Of a stretch of 14,821 nucleotides of DNA, positions 12,613 through 14,821 are shown one piece after another. The stretch spans positions 1 through 14,821 of the forward strand of contig JAFMAW010000013.1 in assembly GCA_029784795.1 (NCBI GenBank), written 5' to 3'. Origin of the DNA: Nitrososphaerota archaeon (GTDB lineage Archaea > Thermoproteota > Nitrososphaeria > Nitrososphaerales > UBA183). The notes beneath the pieces were generated by a model that was not told where the DNA came from, ran no database searches, and saw only the letters and a list, made by a program, of their open reading frames with translations. Numbering within the stretch: position 1 is the stretch's first letter; every line of letters starts with the position of its first letter. The translations under genes and the position numbers were made by a program.

Positions 12613-13820
12613 GCCCGGCGAAGTGGCTCGGGGCCGCGTTCGTCCTCTTTCTCGCCGCCGGGGTGGCGCTGGTCGCCGTCCCTGCCGCGTCCGTCTCCGG
12701 GCTGAGGCTGACCGCCGGCGCGCCAGTCAAGGTCGCAGGGTCTTTGGTGACGGTCCCCGTGCAGATTTCGAACCAGGGGTTCCTGGGCATCGCCGTCTCG
12801 GGGCTGCAGGTGAAGGTCGTCGACGACGGGGCGGTCCTCCTCTCCCATGGGATAGGATCCGTCGACATCCCGCCCGGAGGGAAGGTCGTCTTCCAGGTCC
12901 CCTTCCTCAACGTGTCGTCCCCGGCGCCCGTCATCGGGAACCTCAGCGGAGAGGTGACAGGAGAAGCGGAGGTCGGCGGCATCGTCCCGGTCAGCCTCGA
13001 CGTCTCCGCGCGCGTGGTCACGGCGGCCGAGAGCCCCGCGGCAGGAGGAGCGCTGGCTGCCTCATGGTCGGCGGCCCTGCTCGCCGCGGGCGCGGTGGCG
13101 AAGGCAGGGGACGGGGGCGGAAGGGAGGCACGACGGGGGAGGGCCCTCCGGTGGTGCGGCGGAGCCGGGATGGCGGCCGCGTATGTCGCCGTGCTCGTGG
13201 TCGCTCCGAGGCTCGCCGGGGGAGCGGTCGGCGGGGTTGTGTCCCTCGCGGCCGGGGCGGGGGCCGGGCTCGTCATCGTTTCGGGGTTTTCCGACTTCGT
13301 CATGAGCGCCCCCTACGCAGCGCTCTTGGTCGCCGTCGCGGCGGTCGAAGCCGTGCTCAAAGGGTCGGAGCTGGGCGCGGCCGGGAAGGGGTGGCTCAAG
13401 GCCGCGGAGGGGGCGCTCCTGGCCCTGACGTTCTACCTCCTGTTCGGGGGCGGGACCACGCCGGTCGACCTGTATTTCGGGACGGTCGCCGCGGACTTCT
13501 CCGTGGGGCTGCTCCTTCCGCTGGTCCTGTTGGAGATGGCCGCGGGTTCGAGGCTAGCCCAAGGGGTGGTCGAAGCAGGCGTCTTCTCCGGATCGGGGCG
13601 AAAGGGGGAGGACGGGGCTCGACAAAGACAAGCGGACGCCGCCGACGTGCAGGCGCGGCGCACGCAGGAGGGCGACCCCCTACCCGACATGGACCTGCTG
13701 GTCGCCCTTTCGGCGAAGCGAGATTCGGACCTGATAACCCTGGACGAGGACCATTCGGGGATGGGCGAGGCTCTGCAGTCGAAGGGGGTGACCGTGTCGT
13801 TCCTGGGGGGACCCCGGTGA
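12609..13820 (+). CDS. LEA-like multi-helix membrane protein with a PIN-toxin fragment at its C-terminus
   Basis: 403 residues from the ATG overlapping the ATPase stop. Residues 8-30 are a transmembrane or signal-anchor segment. Residues 35-135 form an extracytoplasmic beta domain resembling LEA-14/WHy domains (VTVPVQISNQGFLGIAVSGL, VDIPPGGKVVFQVP). Hydrophobic helices follow near 145-165, 185-228, 234-252, 265-282 and 295-312, so it may complete the FtsX/LolD complex. From about 341 the sequence changes: QADAADVQARRTQEGDPLPD, MDLLVALSAKRDSDLITLDE, GMGEALQSKGVTVSFL is the C-terminal third of a VapC (LPDMDLLIA and LITLDED regions). The natural membrane protein probably ended near 330 and the gene now reads into a toxin scrap. 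Its stop overlaps the GTG of an epimerase stub. Confidence 0.68.
   Translation: MSPAKWLGAAFVLFLAAGVALVAVPAASVSGLRLTAGAPVKVAGSLVTVPVQISNQGFLGIAVSGLQVKVVDDGAVLLSHGIGSVDIPPGGKVVFQVPFLNVSSPAPVIGNLSGEVTGEAEVGGIVPVSLDVSARVVTAAESPAAGGALAASWSAALLAAGAVAKAGDGGGREARRGRALRWCGGAGMAAAYVAVLVVAPRLAGGAVGGVVSLAAGAGAGLVIVSGFSDFVMSAPYAALLVAVAAVEAVLKGSELGAAGKGWLKAAEGALLALTFYLLFGGGTTPVDLYFGTVAADFSVGLLLPLVLLEMAAGSRLAQGVVEAGVFSGSGRKGEDGARQRQADAADVQARRTQEGDPLPDMDLLVALSAKRDSDLITLDEDHSGMGEALQSKGVTVSFLGGPR
13629..13820 (+). pseudogene. VapC C-terminal fragment fused in frame to the preceding membrane-protein gene
   Basis: About 63 codons with the third acidic region DPLPDMDLLVALSA and the fourth ITLDEDHSGMGEAL, ending VTVSFLGGPR. 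The first strand, catalytic Asp and conserved Glu are absent. No antitoxin lies upstream; the membrane-protein frame continues straight into it. It is followed without a gap by an epimerase 5' stub, repeating the order seen at 2191-2729. Confidence 0.55.
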
Positions 13821-13984
13821 CCGGGCGCGCCCTGGTGACGGGCGGCGCGGGGTTCATAGGGAGCCACGCCGTCGACAGGCTGCTGGAGGAGGGGGCACAA
13901 AGCCGCCCCGGTCGGGGCTTCGGCGGAAGCCGCTCGGACGCGTCGGCCTTGCCAACCATTAAATATCTGGGTGCGAGTTTCTAG
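13817..13984 (+). pseudogene. Truncated 5' stub of an NAD-dependent sugar epimerase gene (copy 2)
   Basis: From GTG 13817 (overlapping the previous stop as GTGA) the frame reads [20 protein letters not shown], then LLEEG, and then diverges into AQSRPGRGFGG and a stop at 13982-13984. Positions 13853-13894 match 14623-14664 of the intact gene at 41 of 42 bases, so this is a recent copy. The tail of the frame crosses the TATA box of the following TA pair and is unlikely to be a protein. Confidence 0.75.
13959..13966 (+). promoter_or_regulatory. TATA box of the DUF433-DUF5615 pair
   Basis: TTAAATAT is centred 25-26 bp before ATG 13988, a leaderless spacing. It lies inside the open tail of the epimerase stub, which shows that the stub frame has been overwritten by promoter DNA. 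Confidence 0.6.
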
Positions 13985-13987
13985 TCG

Positions 13988-14227
13988 ATGCAAAGGTCGT
14001 TGCTCGAGAGGATAGTGACTGACCCGAAGGTCATGGCAGGGAAGCCGGTCATCAAGGGGACGAGGGTGCCAGTCGACCTCATCGTTCACAGGATAGCCCA
14101 GGGCGAGACGGTCGAACATCTCCTCGAGGACTACCCGAATATGACTCGCCAGGACGTCAGGGCAGCCCTCGAGTACGCCAGCTGCGTCGTCAAGGGCGAA
14201 GACATCGTCCCCATTGCGCGTGGGTAG
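13988..14227 (+). CDS. DUF433-family antitoxin
   Basis: 79 residues with the complete DUF433 signature: RIVTDPKVMAGKPVIKGTRV, then PVDLIVHRIAQGETVEHLLE, DYPNMTRQDVRAALEYA. The family is a winged or homeodomain-like helix-turn-helix and is paired with DUF5615 PIN-like proteins in archaea and bacteria. ATG start is fixed by the TATA box. The toxin frame begins inside its last codons (overlap 8-14 nt), so expression is coupled. Confidence 0.85.
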   Translation: MQRSLLERIVTDPKVMAGKPVIKGTRVPVDLIVHRIAQGETVEHLLEDYPNMTRQDVRAALEYASCVVKGEDIVPIARG

Positions 14228-14579
14228 GCTGCGGGTCCTGGTCGACGAGAGCGCGGGGAGAAGGCTGTCCGAGCTGTTGAGTTCTGCCGGACACGATTCG
14301 GTCTTCGTGGGGGACGTCACGCCGGGGGCCACCGACGAAGAGGTCCTGTCCAGGGCCGAGCAGGAAGGAAGGATCCTCATCACCGACGACAAGGACTTCG
14401 GCGAGCTGGTCTTCCGGCTGGGCAGGCCCACGAGCGGGGTCATCTTGTTGCGAGGGGTGGAAGGGAGTCACGAGGACAGGATGAGAGTACTCGCCAGGGT
14501 CCTCCAGATCGAGGGACTCGCGGGGAGCTTCGTGACCGTCAGGAAAAACAGGGTGCGCGTCCGGAGAGCGCCACGGTAG
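14214..14579 (+). CDS. DUF5615 PIN-like toxin
   Basis: 121 residues from TTG 14214, or 119 from GTG 14220. [20 protein letters not shown] is the first strand and helix with the catalytic-type Asp; [20 protein letters not shown] and [16 protein letters not shown] carry the second and third acidic clusters (TDDKDFG is diagnostic); SGVILLRG is the last core strand. A basic tail ([11 protein letters not shown]) ends the protein. These are thought to be nuclease toxins of the Mut7-C/PIN-like superfamily; activity is inferred. The intact epimerase gene starts 7 nt after its stop. Confidence 0.82.
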   Translation: MRVGRLRVLVDESAGRRLSELLSSAGHDSVFVGDVTPGATDEEVLSRAEQEGRILITDDKDFGELVFRLGRPTSGVILLRGVEGSHEDRMRVLARVLQIEGLAGSFVTVRKNRVRVRRAPR

Positions 14580-14586
14580 GGGGAGC

Positions 14587-14821
14587 ATGGCACAGAAGGC
14601 ATTGGTGACTGGCGGAGCCGGCTTCATAGGGAGCCACGTCGTCGACAGGCTGCTGGAGGAGGGGTACGAGGTGACCGCCGTCGACAACCTCAGCGAGGGG
14701 CACCTGGAGAACATCGCGCACCTGAAGAACGACAAGCGGTTCAGGTTCGTCAAGCTCGACCTCAAGGACAGGGGAGCCACGATGAAGGCTGTGAAGGGGA
14801 ACGACGTCGTCTTCCACATGG
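14587..14821 (+). CDS. NAD-dependent sugar epimerase/dehydratase (GalE-like), 5' part
   Basis: The first 78 codons are in the window and the frame runs off the edge. [20 protein letters not shown] has the GxxGxxG nucleotide-binding loop, [15 protein letters not shown] ends in the Asp that binds the adenosine ribose, and [11 protein letters not shown] corresponds to the family FxxxDLxD strand. This is the extended SDR fold of UDP-glucose 4-epimerase and related dTDP/GDP-sugar enzymes; the substrate cannot be assigned because the YxxxK motif lies outside. It fits with the nucleotidyltransferase at 157 as nucleotide-sugar supply. Its first 80 bases recur as stubs at 13817 and 2595. Confidence 0.85.
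   Translation, partial: MAQKALVTGGAGFIGSHVVDRLLEEGYEVTAVDNLSEGHLENIAHLKNDKRFRFVKLDLKDRGATMKAVKGNDVVFHM

Noticed and set aside
12218..13303. 361-codon minus-strand frame opposite the ATPase and membrane-protein genes
   Set aside because: Pro/Ser/Thr/Arg-rich shadow of GC-rich coding DNA; the plus strand carries full ABC ATPase motifs.
1..14821. CRISPR array, rRNA, tRNA genes or intact transposase/integrase
   Set aside because: No regularly spaced repeats, no rRNA motifs and no transposase or recombinase coding sequence were found on either strand.

Overview
The window looks like an accessory island in a GC-rich archaeal chromosome. Signs of archaea: A/T-rich TATA-like boxes centred close to 26 bp before start codons (leaderless transcripts), many GTG/TTG starts, AGG/AGA arginine codons, very dense VapBC/AbrB/DUF433 toxin-antitoxin genes, a C-terminal PEF-type surface-anchor signal, and a fused two-domain NitT/TauT-type permease. 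A Thermoproteota-like lineage (Nitrososphaeria or Bathyarchaeia) fits best, but this is inference; no rRNA or other taxonomic marker is present.

Layout. 1-141: 3' end of a PIN toxin. 157-1762: sugar-1-phosphate nucleotidyltransferase and a FSA/TalC-type transaldolase. 1786-5332: a run of toxin-antitoxin (TA) loci: RHH-like ORF, VapBC, AbrB-PIN, a PIN scrap, a minus-strand DUF4258/YgiT-AbrB pair, an IS200/IS605-type right-end hairpin, and AbrB plus a frameshifted PIN. 5611-8059: ABC ATPase and fused two-domain permease of the NitT/TauT type, without a substrate-binding protein in view. 8088-9269: an internally deleted PIN gene and a solitary HicB-like gene. 9283-10722 (minus): a Ser/Thr-rich exported surface protein. 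10826-13820: divergent three-gene operon (FtsX/MacB-type permease, LolD-type ATPase, LEA-like membrane protein) whose last gene reads into a PIN-toxin fragment. 13817-14579: epimerase remnant, then a DUF433/DUF5615 TA pair. 14587-end: 5' part of an intact NAD-dependent sugar epimerase.

The main unexplained pattern is that the 5' end of the epimerase gene (the GGAGFIGSH nucleotide-binding loop) occurs three times in the same orientation: at 2595 and 13817 as decayed stubs and at 14587 as the gene. Each copy starts on, or a few bases after, the stop codon of a PIN or PIN-like toxin reading frame. A weak fourth trace lies at 3509. This suggests repeated TA-cassette insertion or recombination at the start of a nucleotide-sugar gene. 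Separately, a 46-bp direct repeat (37/46 identical) lies just downstream of two damaged PIN genes and brackets the NitT/TauT-type transporter. Three PIN genes lack any ATG/GTG/TTG before their first catalytic Asp and seem to start at CTG beside the antitoxin stop.

Functionally, the nucleotidyltransferase, transaldolase and epimerase suggest activated-sugar supply for surface glycans, and the FtsX/LolD operon divergent from an exported protein suggests cell-envelope traffic. The TA loci sit between these blocks, and many of them are fragmentary.
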